DNA of 64,000 bases, taken from positions 28,134 through 92,133 of the forward strand of contig NW_003314398.1 of assembly GCF_000143415.4 (NCBI RefSeq), written 5' to 3'. Position 1 is the first letter of the stretch. The number at the start of each line of letters is the position of its first letter. The translations under genes were made by a program, and so were the position numbers. Positions 39,432 to 49,370 of this stretch are shown one piece after another. Source of the DNA: Selaginella moellendorffii (lineage: Eukaryota; Streptophyta; Lycopodiopsida; Selaginellales; Selaginellaceae). The notes beneath the pieces were generated by a model that was given only the letters and a program-made list of their open reading frames with translations, searched no databases and was not told the origin of the DNA.

Positions 39432-39980
39432 TTGCGCGTGGATGCTTTTGACATTGGTCTTAGAGGTGTGTTGATGCAAGAGAGCTCGAGTGTGCCTGAT
39501 CAGTGCCATCCTATTGCGTATATAAGCCATACATTACAAATAGCAGAGATGAACTACTCCACGACAGAGAAAAAGTGTTTAGCATTAGTCTGGGGTTTTG
39601 AGAAATTTCATGCATATCTATATGGTTCTTGGATGTTACTTGAAGGTGATAATGCTGCTGTTACTTCATTATTGAAACAGAAGAACCTGGTTGGTCGTAC
39701 TGTTCGATGGGCTTTGAAACTTCAGATATATGATTTTGATATTGTTCATCGCCCAGGGAGTTCTATGGCTGATGCTAATGCCCTTTCTCGAGCTCCTCTT
39801 CCTTCTCCACTCTCTTTTCATGTTTCTGACGAGTTTGTTATTCTAGCCTTTGTGGATTTTCTAGACGAGGATTCTGTGTTGTTAGCGGTTGTTGTACTTA
39901 ACGTTCAGTGTCCACAAGGCACAGAGCAAGATTTACCTTCTCTTGATGAGGTTCACGAGGCTCAAAAGATTGAGCCGTAG
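39432..39980 (+). pseudogene. RNase H domain remnant
   Basis: RVDAFDIGLRGVLMQE, HPIAYISHTLQIAEMNYSTTEKKCLALVW (in pieces), LYGSWMLLEGDNAAV and FDIVHRPGSSMADANALSR are the RNase H and tether blocks of gypsy pol. The first catalytic Asp and the Glu are visible. The frame ends at a stop at 39978-39980 before the integrase. Confidence 0.8.
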
Positions 39981-39989
39981 ATTCAAAGG

Positions 39990-40772
39990 CTTCGAGATGG
40001 GTTTAAGAATCTTGCATCACTTGCTGATGATTTGCCTTTCCGGCATTTACATTCTCAATATCGCCTTGAAGATGACCTTTATTTTGTGGGGACGAATCCT
40101 AATGATCATTTACGGCTAGTGGTGCCCTTTATCTTTATTCCACAGTTTCTTGATGCCTATCATGATTCTCCTATTCTAAGTGGGCATATGGGACATCGTT
40201 GTGTAACCGAGAAGCTGCACAGGTCTTTCTATTGGCCAGAGATGCGATGTGATTATTATCTGGTATGTGCATAGCTGTGTTTGGTGCCAAGCTCGTAATA
40301 CTCCCCCTCAGGCTACAGAAGGACGGTTGGAGTTAATTGCAGTTTCCCGTCTGTTTGAGTTGGTGGCGTTTGATTTTATGGGACCTTTTCCATGGTTGAT
40401 TGCTAGCAATGAGTATGTTATTATTGTTTCTGACTACTTGACTCGTTGGGTGAAAGTTGGTGCTAGTGGATTCTTTCAGATAATAGTCCCGCATTTATGG
40501 CTGAGGCATTTCATGTTTTGACGTCTCAATTGGGGATACGCTACACTTTCACAAGTGCTTATCATCCACAATCAGACGGTCTGGTGGAACAGCTCATTTG
40601 GACATTCAAAAGGATGATTGCGAAGTATATGAACTTTCAGCATTCGGATTGGGATTGTTATTTGCCATCTCTTCAGTTTGCATATGTCACAGGGGTGCAG
40701 AGTTCTGTTGGTACTTCACTATATAAACTCCTATATGGTCATGATTCAATATTACCAACGGAGCTTTCGTGA
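39990..40772 (+). pseudogene. Integrase remnant
   Basis: Zinc-finger part H..H..C..C can be read in pieces (GHMGHRCVTEKLHRSFYWPEM, then HSCVWCQARN), followed by FELVAFDFMGPFP (first catalytic Asp), the FHVLTSQLGIRYTFTSAYHPQSDGLVE block and WDCYLPSLQFAY. The frame breaks several times. Downstream sequence to 41245 shows more pol-like scraps. Confidence 0.75.
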
Positions 40773-41245
40773 TTGCCACAAGTTGCCAATGCTAGGTCGT
40801 GGGATCAGTATTTGACAAGCATTCTTCCACTTGTTCAAGCAGAGTCTACCAAACACTTAGGCCAAGTACAAGTGGGATAACAATAGCGTTACAACTCCCA
40901 TCATAGTCCACCTGTGGAGTACAAAGTGGATGATTTAGTATTAGTCCATTTTCCCCATCTTATGGTACGTGGTTTATCTAAGGGGCTCCTTGTGCAATGG
41001 AAAGGACCGTATTGCATGTTGCGGCAAGTTGGACCACAAGTTTATGAAGTTCGGTATGATGTCCAGTAGGTTGATCCTCTAAAGATTGTGCATATGCAGC
41101 GGTTAAAACGCTTCATACAAAGGGATCATGAGCAGTTAATACCATCTACAGATTCGCTGATGCCTCCTCTTAATGTTCGTCTAGATCCCAGCCCGTCTAC
41201 GAGAGAACCCTGATGATCTTCCATTATTCCGAAAGGAGGGGATGA

Positions 41246-41421
41246 TGTGAAGGCTAAGTGTACGGCTACGATGCTATATACTAATATTAGTGTAATGGGA
41301 TTTTGGTAGCCGTCAGATTGGTTTCAATCTAGACCACTGACTCCTGTATATAAGCTAAGGTTTTTGGGTTAATTGATATGCATATTTTCTGTATTCCCTT
41401 TCTATATTCCAAGCACTCACA
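41246..41421 (+). repeat. 3' LTR
   Basis: Begins TGTGAAGGCTAAGTG and ends AAGCACTCACA, with TGTATATAAGC inside. About 25 differences from the 5' LTR. Confidence 0.85.
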
Positions 41422-41940
41422 ATTTATTTTTTAGAAAATGGAAACTTAAAACTAAAGTTTTTAATTAAAAAAGTCTATTTTGAATCACCAAAGTTTACAA
41501 TGAAACCCTAATTGAAGGAGAGAGGAAAATTGAAATCCTTAAATGTTAACTCCAAGGGTATTACAAATTATGTGCCTTATCAAGATCACTTTAGTGATTT
41601 CACTAGAGGAGCTGGATTACCTTGATATTCACTTCTTCAAAAGCCTTTGCTTTGGAGACCTGCCTTGACTCGTCCACCAGAAACCCTTCAACGCTTACCA
41701 ATAAGAAAGACTATCAAAATTATCCAGAAAGAAAACAAAAGAGAAAAAAAATTAACCTCTTTCGAAACGAAAAGGGAATGGTTCAAGCCCACCGAGGAGA
41801 TGGGAATCACTGTCGCTAAGACTCTCGGATCTCTCACAGCATTCTGGATCGAGCGAACAGAAGAAAAGAGTAGAGGGCCGGCCACAGCATCCAGACTCAC
41901 TTGATCATTTAAAAACCAGGCAAAAAGCCCGCCCAGAAGC
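41422..41940. other. Spacer between 3' LTR and PPR gene
   Basis: AT-rich at first. From about 41553 a plus-strand frame reads ITNYVPYQDHFSDFTRGAG, hits TGA, and stays open to 41700. I do not recognise it; no gene is claimed. Confidence 0.35.
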
Positions 41941-41987
41941 CCAATGAATGAGATGGAAAAACCTATCTTTCCAGAAAGCTCTTTCAC

Positions 41988-43826
41988 TCACAATCCCACC
42001 TTTGATGGCCTGGACAATCGACAATACGCGTTCGCGACGAGAGCCAATGCTGCTCCATGGTCCGCGGGGAAAAATCTTTGTGCTTGCAAGTCCGTGATCT
42101 CACGCCGGTTCTTACACGCAGCGAGCAAGCACAGCCACTCCACCGAGCTTGGAACGAATGGCATGGCATGGAGGAGATCTTGGGCCTGGCGCAAATGCCC
42201 GGCTCGTGCGAGCACATCGGCCAGGCAGCAGTAATGCTGCTTTGTAGCCTCAATCCCATAGTCAGCGATGGAGGACGCGAAGAACCGCATGGCCGATTGG
42301 AGCTCTCCCAGGCGACTACACGCGATGAGCGCGAGCGTGAAGCACACTTGATCAGGGTGGTCCACAAGCTTGAGCTCGCCAAACGTGTCGAAGATCTCGA
42401 TGGACTGGCAAGAGTTTTGGGTGTGAGCAGCGAGCAGGGAGCTCCAAGACACGACATTTCTCTCGGGCATGGTGGCGAACACTCGCTTGGCAGCGGCGAT
42501 ATGCCCGATCCGGGCATACGCCCCCAGCAACGTGTTCCAAGAGACAAGATCTTTCTCGGGCATCTCCACGAATATTGCTAGAGCCTCGCCGAGTTTTCCT
42601 CCAGAATCGACATTGCCATATGCACCCAGCATTGCATTCCACGCAACAAGGTCTCTCTCCGGCATCACATCGAACAGGAGCTTGGATTGCTCTAGGTCGC
42701 GGCAATTCTCGGCGTGGGCAACTAGTATCGCTGTCCAGGCGATGAGATCCCGCTGCGGCATTGAGTCAAACACCGCCCTCGCGCTGGAGATATCGCCACT
42801 TCGAGCATACGCCGCCGCCATCGAGCTCCAGCAGATCAAATCCCTCTCGGGCATAGAATCAAACACAAGCTTTGCTTCTTCCACCTCTCCCCTTTCCGCA
42901 TGAGCAACTAGAAGAGAGTTCCAAGCAATAACGCTCAACACCGGCAAAGAATCAAACAACTTTCGAGCGTCGTCAAGATGCCCCAAACGGGCATATGCTG
43001 TCAACATTGTGGTTACTGATACAAGGTTGATCTCTGGCATCTTTTTGAAAAGAAGTTCAGCCTCCACGAGCTTCGAATCTTGCAGAAAAGCATCTAACAT
43101 CAGCGTCCAAGTTACAATGTTTCTTTCGGGCATCTTGGCAAACACTTGTGTAGCCTCGTACATATGCCCAGATTGGGCATATGCTGAAAGCATGGCATTC
43201 CACGCCACAAGATCCCTCTCTGGCATCATATGAAAAACTAGTGTTGCGGTTTCCGGCCTATGCGATAGGCAATCCAGCATCGCCGTCCAGGACACAACGT
43301 TGCGTTCCGGCATGGCATCGAAAAGCCCTCTTGTTTCTTGCAAATCTCTAGTTTGGGCAAATGCTGCCAGGATGGCGTTCCAGGAAACAAGATCCCACTG
43401 TGGCATCTGATCAAACAGGGCCTTGGCTTCTTCCGTTCGCCCCTTGCTGCCATACGCAACGATCAGCGCTGTCCAGAGGATGATGTTCTTCTGGCCTGGC
43501 ATTTGATCCAGGAGCTCTCTCGCGTCTTCCACCTCGCCGTTGCCCGTGCACGCCAGGAACATAGATGTCCAGGAGAAATCGTTCCTGCGGTCGCGCATCT
43601 CGTCGAAGATCGCCCTCGCGTGCTTCACGCTGCCGCAATTGCCATACATCTCGATGAGCCGGTTCGAGAGGAAGACATCGCCGGCGGGCACTCTCATGGA
43701 GGAATGGATCTTGATCGCCTGGGACAAGGCAGAGGTGCCCCGCATTTGCGCAAGACAGCGCTCTCGTTCCATCCATTCTTCTTTCTTTCTTGCCAAGGAA
43801 GAGCAAGTCCTCTTAGGGTTTGTCAA
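41988..43826 (-). CDS. PPR protein, S-type tandem array with E region
   Basis: An intact intronless gene. The frame opens at 43826 (612 residues); Met at 43772 (MERERCLAQM) may be the true start because the first codons overlap a telo-box (AAACCCTAAG). After QAIKIHSSMR and FLSNRLIEMYGNCGSVKHARAIFDEM (in pieces) there are about 13 near-31-residue repeats of S-type, such as ERDLVAWNAMLSAYAQSGHM and QRDLIAWTAILVAHAENC. The C-terminal E-like region (HYCCLADVLARAGHLRQAQDLLHAM) ends with VANAYCRLSRPSKVGL and lacks a DYW domain. Expected to bind organelle RNA and, without DYW, to rely on a partner for editing. Two partial copies lie nearby (33.5 and 44.3 kb). Confidence 0.85.
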   Translation of the reverse strand: MTNPKRTCSSLARKKEEWMERERCLAQMRGTSALSQAIKIHSSMRVPAGDVFLSNRLIEMYGNCGSVKHARAIFDEMRDRRNDFSWTSMFLACTGNGEVEDARELLDQMPGQKNIILWTALIVAYGSKGRTEEAKALFDQMPQWDLVSWNAILAAFAQTRDLQETRGLFDAMPERNVVSWTAMLDCLSHRPETATLVFHMMPERDLVAWNAMLSAYAQSGHMYEATQVFAKMPERNIVTWTLMLDAFLQDSKLVEAELLFKKMPEINLVSVTTMLTAYARLGHLDDARKLFDSLPVLSVIAWNSLLVAHAERGEVEEAKLVFDSMPERDLICWSSMAAAYARSGDISSARAVFDSMPQRDLIAWTAILVAHAENCRDLEQSKLLFDVMPERDLVAWNAMLGAYGNVDSGGKLGEALAIFVEMPEKDLVSWNTLLGAYARIGHIAAAKRVFATMPERNVVSWSSLLAAHTQNSCQSIEIFDTFGELKLVDHPDQVCFTLALIACSRLGELQSAMRFFASSIADYGIEATKQHYCCLADVLARAGHLRQAQDLLHAMPFVPSSVEWLCLLAACKNRREITDLQAQRFFPADHGAALALVANAYCRLSRPSKVGL

Positions 43827-43829
43827 GTC

Positions 43830-44866
43830 CTTCGTTCTTTAAGATCGAGGCGGCAGGGGATATCACAGCCACAGCACTTCGGGCTTTGAGGCGTGCCCAA
43901 ATGATAAAATCATAATCTTTTGATATTTAAATTACAACTTACTACATTATATGTCTTGGCTATACAGTAATAAGAAGTTAATATTTATATTTTGTTATAA
44001 CAAAAAACCTGATTAATGATAAAAAGCTCAGCTGATTTACGACGCTTTGTTTTTTGACCAAATTCGTTCCGGATATACTCACAAAAAATAAGTGTTGTTG
44101 AATGTTATATTCTCAAAAAGGCATTGAGAACTTTAGGGCTCCTCGAGATCAAGCTTTGACCTCAACAAGTACATGAACATTTACACAGAGGCTAAGAACT
44201 GAGGCCGCTATCTTTTTGCGCTGGCCATGAGGCGGGTGTATCATCTTGGTTACTTCCAAGGTAACAAATGTGATCTATTTCTATTTTACACTTCAGCAAA
44301 GCTTTGTATTGGGCAAAGAATCAAACAACTTCAAGATGCCCAAAACGGGCATACATTGTCAACATTTTGAGCACTTCTAAAACTTAATGGCCGTGCAGGA
44401 ATGAGCTTTCTTTCATCCTAATTTGAGATTCGTGACCAGGCCATCTTTCTTGGGTCTGGTTGTCTGCCGCGGAGGAAGTCATTCATCGTGAGCTATGATT
44501 TGTCTGTTCTCATTCTCCATCTTGTCTTGTTTCTTTCCCCTTTTTTATCTGGTTTTCCTTTTGCAGGTGAGCTCTTCCTACGTTTGATTACCTGCTAAAT
44601 AAAAAAAGAGCCACCGAAACCCAAAACCCGAGAAGAATCTTTATATTTAATTCTTTCACGACTTATCCAACTCAAGAACTCAAAAAGATGAAACCTCACT
44701 GTTACAAAACCGTAGACTACGGGATAGATTTTGCTACTCGCACGCTTTTTCTCCCTAGTCTTGCTCTCCGAAAGTTATGTTATGGATTAACAACTTATTT
44801 GCCAATATTACCAGGGTTTTGGTTAGGGCTTAAACATCACGATTGTGCTAGGGCAGGAGCTTCGCG
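43830..44866. other. AT-rich intergenic region with one PPR scrap
   Basis: No gene. At 44317-44371 GCAAAGAATCAAACAACTT...AAGATGCCC and following bases repeat part of the adjacent PPR gene (about 42946-43004) in the same orientation, with a small deletion. A TTAGGG-like string lies at about 44822-44828 before the next start. Confidence 0.5.
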
Positions 44867-45932
44867 ATGGCGGCGGTGGATCTCGTCGCCTGGCTGCGGG
44901 GCCGCGCCGGCCGCTTCGACAACACGCTCTTGGCTTTCCGAAGGGATCTGGTAACGAAAGCAGTGGGAAATTGTTTTCTTTGCATTGAAGGTGAATCGCC
45001 TGTCTAGGAGGAAGGCGACTTGGATGACGAGCTGAAAGCCGCGCTGCATCTGATAGCCCGGGAAAGGTATGCTCTTGTGTACGTCAAGGATTTCTTTCCC
45101 CTTCGTTTCTTGCAGAGAGCCGGAGCCGGAGAGCGAGAAGGATGGTGGAGAGAGTGGCGGCGAGGAGAGGATCGTGGAGGAAAAGATCAGTGGCGAGGAG
45201 GCGACCAACAACGGCGACGCCACCGCCAGTGCCGCCGTCGCCGCTGCCAGTGCCGGTGGCAAGAAGAGCAAGAGGAAGAACAGGCACAAGAAGGAGACGC
45301 TGTCGGCGGCGGCGGTGGTGGAGTCGAAGGTGAACAAGAACAATCAGACGGAGACGGTGTCGACGGTGGTGGTGGAGTCGAAGACGAAGACTGTGACTTC
45401 CTTGGTGCCTCCAGAGGAGGAGGCCGCTGCCGCTGCCGCCGCCCCTGCTTCAAGGAGGAAGAAAAACAAGAAGAACAAGAACACAAATACAGGGGACGAG
45501 AACAAGGATGCCGGGATGGAAGTTGACGCAAATGCTCCTCCGCCTCCTCCACCTCCCGCGGTGGCTGTTCCTGCTCTTCCCGCCGCTGCCGTCGCTGTTC
45601 CGGAGGGGGATCTCGCCACCAAGGCCAAGAAGAGAAAGAAGAAAAGCAAGGTGGTGGCGGCGAGCGAGGATGGAGGCGCAGCGCAGGGCCACGGCGATGG
45701 CGATGGCGAGGCCGGAAGCTCCAAGAAGGTCGAGGAACCCAAGGGCGAGGATGTAGGCGCGGCGCAGGGCCATGGCGATGGCGATGGCGAGGCCGAGAGC
45801 TCCATGATGGCCGAGGAGGCTGGAAGCTCCAAGAAGCGAGCGAAGCCCAAGGAGGAGGACACCGCTGAAGCCGCTGGAGATGCCGCTGCTACCTCCGCGA
45901 AGAAGAGGAAGAAGAAGAGCAAGGGCCAGTGA
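44867..45932 (+). CDS. Low-complexity Lys/Glu/Ala-rich protein, probably nuclear
   Basis: Three exons (44867-44950, 45008-45066, 45116-45932) join in frame to about 319 residues. Residues 1-48 are ordinary (MAAVDLVAWLRGRAGRFDN... DDELKAALHLIARER). The rest is low-complexity: acidic and Ala-rich tracts with six or more basic clusters (KKSKRKNRHKK, SRRKKNKKNKN, KKRKKKSK) resembling nuclear/nucleolar signals, a poly-Pro run, and an internal duplication (GAAQGHGDGDGEA twice). It ends KKRKKKSKGQ. I do not recognise the family; the basic repeats suggest a nucleolar or chromatin role. Long minus-strand ORFs here are shadows of the GC-rich repeats. Confidence 0.6.
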
Positions 45933-46078
45933 TGATCGAATTGGTATAGAGTGATCGAATAGCTATAGAGCGATCGAGCGAGAACGTTTTGCGGGAATAA
46001 GATCTGTAGGAATCGGCCACGAGAAAGCATCTATTTTCAAAAAAGTGAATATCCTGTGCGTAGAATATCCCAAGAATA

Positions 46079-47032
46079 TTAGGGCTCCTGAGCAACTCTC
46101 ATGACGAGGGCCGTGAGGAGCTCCTCCCTCTTCTGCGACCTCAGCTCGTCCTGCGCCCGCCTCACCTCCTCGCGCTCCCACCACTCGTGCTCGCGCGCCC
46201 TCCTCTCCGCCTCGAGCCGCTCCATCCTCTGCCGCCACTCCGCCTCGCGATCCCGGCGCTCGCGATCGCGCCGCTCGAACACCTCCCGCCACTGCTCCTC
46301 CATCCGCTGCTGCTGCTGGAAGAACTCTTCCAGCACCTCCTGCATGTTGTTGGCGCGGTACTTCTCCGCCGTCGCGCGCTGCCGCTCCTTGTCCGCCTTC
46401 CTCTTCTTCTTCTGGACGGCGCGATCGTCCTCTCCGCCGCTCGGATCCTCCTCCTCCTGCTCCTCCTCCTCGTCGCTGTTGTCGAGATCGTCGGATAGAT
46501 GCGGCTGCTGCTGCTGCTGCTGCTTGGTCCGCTTCTTTGGCCGGATCAATCCATCCGACTCGAGCAGGAGCTTGGAACCCGCGTTCTTGAGCCGGGCCTT
46601 GAAGATCGAGTCTAGCTCGTCGAAGAATGGGCACTGGCGGCCATTCTCTGGATCCGAGAGCTCCTTTCCCTAGAAAGATCGCGACCCACCGACCGATCAG
46701 ATCGAATCTCCAGCTATCCTAGCACAAACCTTGTAGCGATTGACGAGATTCTTCCACTTGCACTTGCACTGGTCGGCACTTCGCCGGTAGCCCCTGTCCT
46801 TCATCTTGCCCGCGATGAGCTCCCACAGCGTCTTGTTGCGCTTCGTCTGCGTGAAATCCTTCTCCAGCTCCGCGCGGATCCTAATCAGATCCCTCGTCTC
46901 GTTGAATCCCCACTGCGGGATGCGATCATCCTTCTTCCCGCCCTTCCTGCCCCCTCCCGAGAGATTTTCCAGCGCGCTAGACCCCCCAACCAGCGATTGG
47001 AGCGGCATTGCCAGGAACATCTCGTCCGCCAT
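46079..47032 (-). CDS. Trihelix (GT-type) transcription factor
   Basis: Two exons (47032-46730, 46669-46079) join in frame to 297 residues. Residues about 37-105 form the trihelix DNA-binding domain with its conserved Trp residues: PQWGFNETRDLIRIRAELE, LWELIAGKMKDRGYRRSADQ, CKCKWKNLVNRYK. Next are a conserved-linker segment (CPFFDELDSIFKAR), a poly-Gln run and an acidic tract (DNSDEEEEQEEED). The C-terminus is a long charged coiled coil (about residues 190-290, EEFFQQQQRMEEQWREVFERR). The family binds GT elements in light- and stress-regulated promoters. TTTAGGGTTCTT lies about 6 bp upstream of the ATG. Confidence 0.85.
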
Positions 47033-47314
47033 AGCCACGAAGAACCCTAAAAAGAGAGAGACAGACACCCTTCTCTTTACATCCGGAGAAACCGAGAAAG
47101 GTATATATTTTATTCCAAAAAGAATCCAGTCACAGGGGAGGAGCTCTTCGGAGAAATCACACAACACTACAAACAGAAAAACAAGCCAAAAAATTCCTCG
47201 CTACATAGATCAGTCGGTCGTCACAATCTTGCGGCCAGCGGCGGCGGCACCAAAATGTAGAGCGTAATTCAAGAAGAAGAAGTCCCACCGCCATAGCCGC
47301 CGCTAGAAAGATCT

Positions 47315-47506
47315 TCACATCCTCGCGAACAAGAAGGAGAGGGCGCTCATCCCTGCGATCACCGCCACCGCCGGAGCGAGCGCAAACCCTGCCCCCTCTT
47401 CTGGAGCTGGAGCTGGGCTGAGGGCTTGGGCCTGGGCGCAAGAAACCGCCGACGCCATCACCGCGGCCACGATCAGCGCCACCACTTCGGCAAATCTGTG
47501 CGCCAT
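47315..47506 (-). CDS. Arabinogalactan peptide
   Basis: A 63-residue single-exon AG peptide: signal peptide MAHRFAEVVALIVAAVMASAVS, core ALSPAPAPEEGAG, then a C-terminal hydrophobic GPI signal (ALAPAVAVIAGMSALSFLFA). TATATATAA at about 47601-47609 on the minus strand lies some 95 bp upstream of the ATG. First of four AG-peptide genes in 2 kb. Confidence 0.8.
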   Translation of the reverse strand: MAHRFAEVVALIVAAVMASAVSCAQAQALSPAPAPEEGAGFALAPAVAVIAGMSALSFLFARM

Positions 47507-48057
47507 CGCGATCGATCTAGCAGCTTTTGCGAGTGAGCAAGCGAAGCGACCAAGAAAGAAGCCTAGGAAACCTATGCCAACGAAAGCATGGGGGGCCCTT
47601 TTATATATAAACCCAGGAGCGCTCTGTATGGCGGTTTGCGGGGTATATTCCGCCAAAAATTGGCCCCTCCACGTGTGGTGACACGCTATCCGCCACATCG
47701 GATTCCCGCGTACGAGTGCACGCCACGATAGTTCTTAGGGCAATGCTGGTAAAGCCGGCTCTTGCCACGTTGGTGGATCAGTGACGTGTAAAGCACGACG
47801 GCTCCACGTCGGCAATAAAGGTTAGGCCGTTATAGAGGCCGCGATTTGCGGCGAATGGACGGCCGCACGCGATGCGATCCTCTCCGTCCATTCGGGACAA
47901 ACGTGGTTGGCCAAGCTTTCCACACTATAAATTCAAAGCTCTCACACTCATTCGCCCAGAACAGCATTCCACAATTCTTTCTTTCGATCGATCCATCCAT
48001 CGCTGCTGGGGAATTAATTGATCTTCTGGGCGCGTTTGACGATCCAAGCCCCCGAAG

Positions 48058-48300
48058 ATGACCAAGTTCGCTCCAGCGACCCCACTGCTGCTGCTGCCGC
48101 TGGCGATCATGGCCAGTTTGGTGATGAATTCGTGGATCCTCGCTGCAAATGCTCTGGACGAGCCACTTGCCGAGGAGGATTCCATCGCTCCCGCTCCGAG
48201 CTTCCTCCCTGCGCTGGAGACCGGTGGCGACGCGAATTTTCTCGCAGTGCCAGCGCTGTTGATTGCCGCTTGCTTGGGGGTGTTCTTGGTTCCTCGCTAG
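48058..48300 (+). CDS. Arabinogalactan-peptide-like protein
   Basis: An 80-residue single-exon protein: N-terminal signal peptide (FAPATPLLLLPLAIMASLV, cleavage likely after NALD), core DSIAPAPSFLPAL, then a hydrophobic C-terminus (FLAVPALLIAACLGVFLVP) as GPI signal. TATAAAT lies at 47926-47932, about 125 bp upstream. It is larger and less Pro-rich than its neighbours. Confidence 0.7.
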   Translation: MTKFAPATPLLLLPLAIMASLVMNSWILAANALDEPLAEEDSIAPAPSFLPALETGGDANFLAVPALLIAACLGVFLVPR

Positions 48301-48573
48301 GTAGCATATAAATGAATGTGGATTGACAAGCAAGGAGAGTCCGTACGAGACATATTCCAGGGGAATCGTTTGAAATGGCGACGCGAGCCCAAATTTTCAA
48401 ACCAATTTCTCCGCGTGAGTTGAAAATCCTTCGCTCGATTGGACTCGGATTCTGGAATTATCGATCGATGCTTTCTCGCTACAAGTTCTTCCATTTATTG
48501 AGAGATTAATGTGAGCTAGATCGAAGTTATACAGCACAATCTCTACGAAACAATTCTCTTCTACATCGCGTCT

Positions 48574-48798
48574 TCACAGGACCAACGCGAAGAATTCGAT
48601 GAAGCTCGCGGCAAGCAGCGCTAGCAGCAGGGTCGCCGAGGGCGATGATCCAGTTGCATCCGAGATCGCTCTGCCCGGCGCGGGGCCATGGTGAGGATGA
48701 GGACCCGGGGCTGGAGCCGGCGTCGCCATCGCCACTCTCACCACGAGCACCACCAGCAGTAGCGCCGCGATTTCCACACGATTCGCCTTCATCTTCAT
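48574..48798 (-). CDS. Arabinogalactan peptide, His-rich
   Basis: A 74-residue single-exon peptide. Signal peptide IAALLLVVLVVRVAMA, mature core TPAPAPGPHPHHGPAPGRA and C-terminal hydrophobic GPI signal (ATLLLALLAASFIEFFALVL). A TATAAAAA box is at about 48856-48863 on the minus strand, some 60 bp upstream. The His-Pro core resembles the gene at 49143. Confidence 0.78.
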   Translation of the reverse strand: MKMKANRVEIAALLLVVLVVRVAMATPAPAPGPHPHHGPAPGRAISDATGSSPSATLLLALLAASFIEFFALVL

Positions 48799-49142
48799 CC
48801 AAGCGAAACCAAGAAACTCGAAGAAGAAGAAGAAGAAGAAGAGAGAGGTTTTGGGTTTTTATAGAAACCCAAGTGCCACGTGGCGCGGAGCTGGCAGTCC
48901 ATGTGTCACCCCAGCCATGTTGCCCTAAAAAAGGAATGAGTCAACTTGGGGATGCACGATCCATTCGCTCCCCATAGATAAAACCCCTGGACGGGCTCTC
49001 CTTTGTGTGCATTGACATTTTAGTTGGTTCTAGGTAGAGCGTCCCTCCGCTAGTTCTCGCTTCTCGCTCCTCGATCGATCGATCAATCGCGCCTGGGAAT
49101 TCCTCGAGGGACTTGTCGATCGATTCTTCTTCCCCTCACGCC

Positions 49143-49370
49143 ATGGCTGCTTCTTGGAGGATCAAGCTCGTGCTTTTCCAGCTCCTGTTGGTGATGGCGA
49201 TGGTCTTGGCTCACGAAGGCCACAACCACGGCCCGGCAATGGCACCGGGGCCGGGCATGCACCACCATGGTCCAGCTCCAGCCCCTAATTCTAGAGCCAT
49301 CGCCAGCAGCACCACCACCGCCATAGGAGCTTTCGCGCTACTCCTTGTGGCCTTTCAGTTCCTGGTATAG
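49143..49370 (+). CDS. Arabinogalactan peptide, His-rich
   Basis: A 75-residue single-exon peptide: signal peptide IKLVLFQLLLVMAMVLA, core HEGHNHGPAMAPGPGMHHHG followed by PAPAPNSRA, and C-terminal hydrophobic GPI signal (TAIGAFALLLVAFQFLV). Seven histidines in the short mature part could bind metal ions. It is divergent to the similar gene at 48574-48798, about 345 bp away, so the pair probably arose by inverted duplication. Confidence 0.8.
   Translation: MAASWRIKLVLFQLLLVMAMVLAHEGHNHGPAMAPGPGMHHHGPAPAPNSRAIASSTTTAIGAFALLLVAFQFLV

Larger units (their letters stand above)
34843..41421 (+). mobile_element. Decayed Ty3/gypsy LTR retrotransposon
   Basis: Two direct repeats of about 175 bp (TG...CA) bound the element. 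Order inside: gag, protease region, interrupted RT, RNase H, integrase, i.e. the gypsy order. All ORFs carry stops and frame shifts. The RT active-site motif reads FIND instead of (Y/F)xDD. The LTRs differ at roughly 25 positions, so the insertion is old. A candidate primer-binding site (TGGTGGAGGTGAGGGG) starts two bases after the 5' LTR, and a purine tract (GAAAGGAGGGGATGA) precedes the 3' LTR. A clear target duplication was not seen. A foreign block of about 1.75 kb splits the RT region. Confidence 0.85.

Noticed and set aside
34838-41428. Target-site duplication of the gypsy element
   Set aside because: The flanks are both T/A-rich, but no equal 4-6 bp direct repeat sits next to TG and CA.
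45084-46030. Several minus-strand ORFs (up to 228 codons) opposite the Lys/Glu-rich gene
   Set aside because: Low-complexity Ser/Pro/Phe translations produced by the repetitive sense strand.
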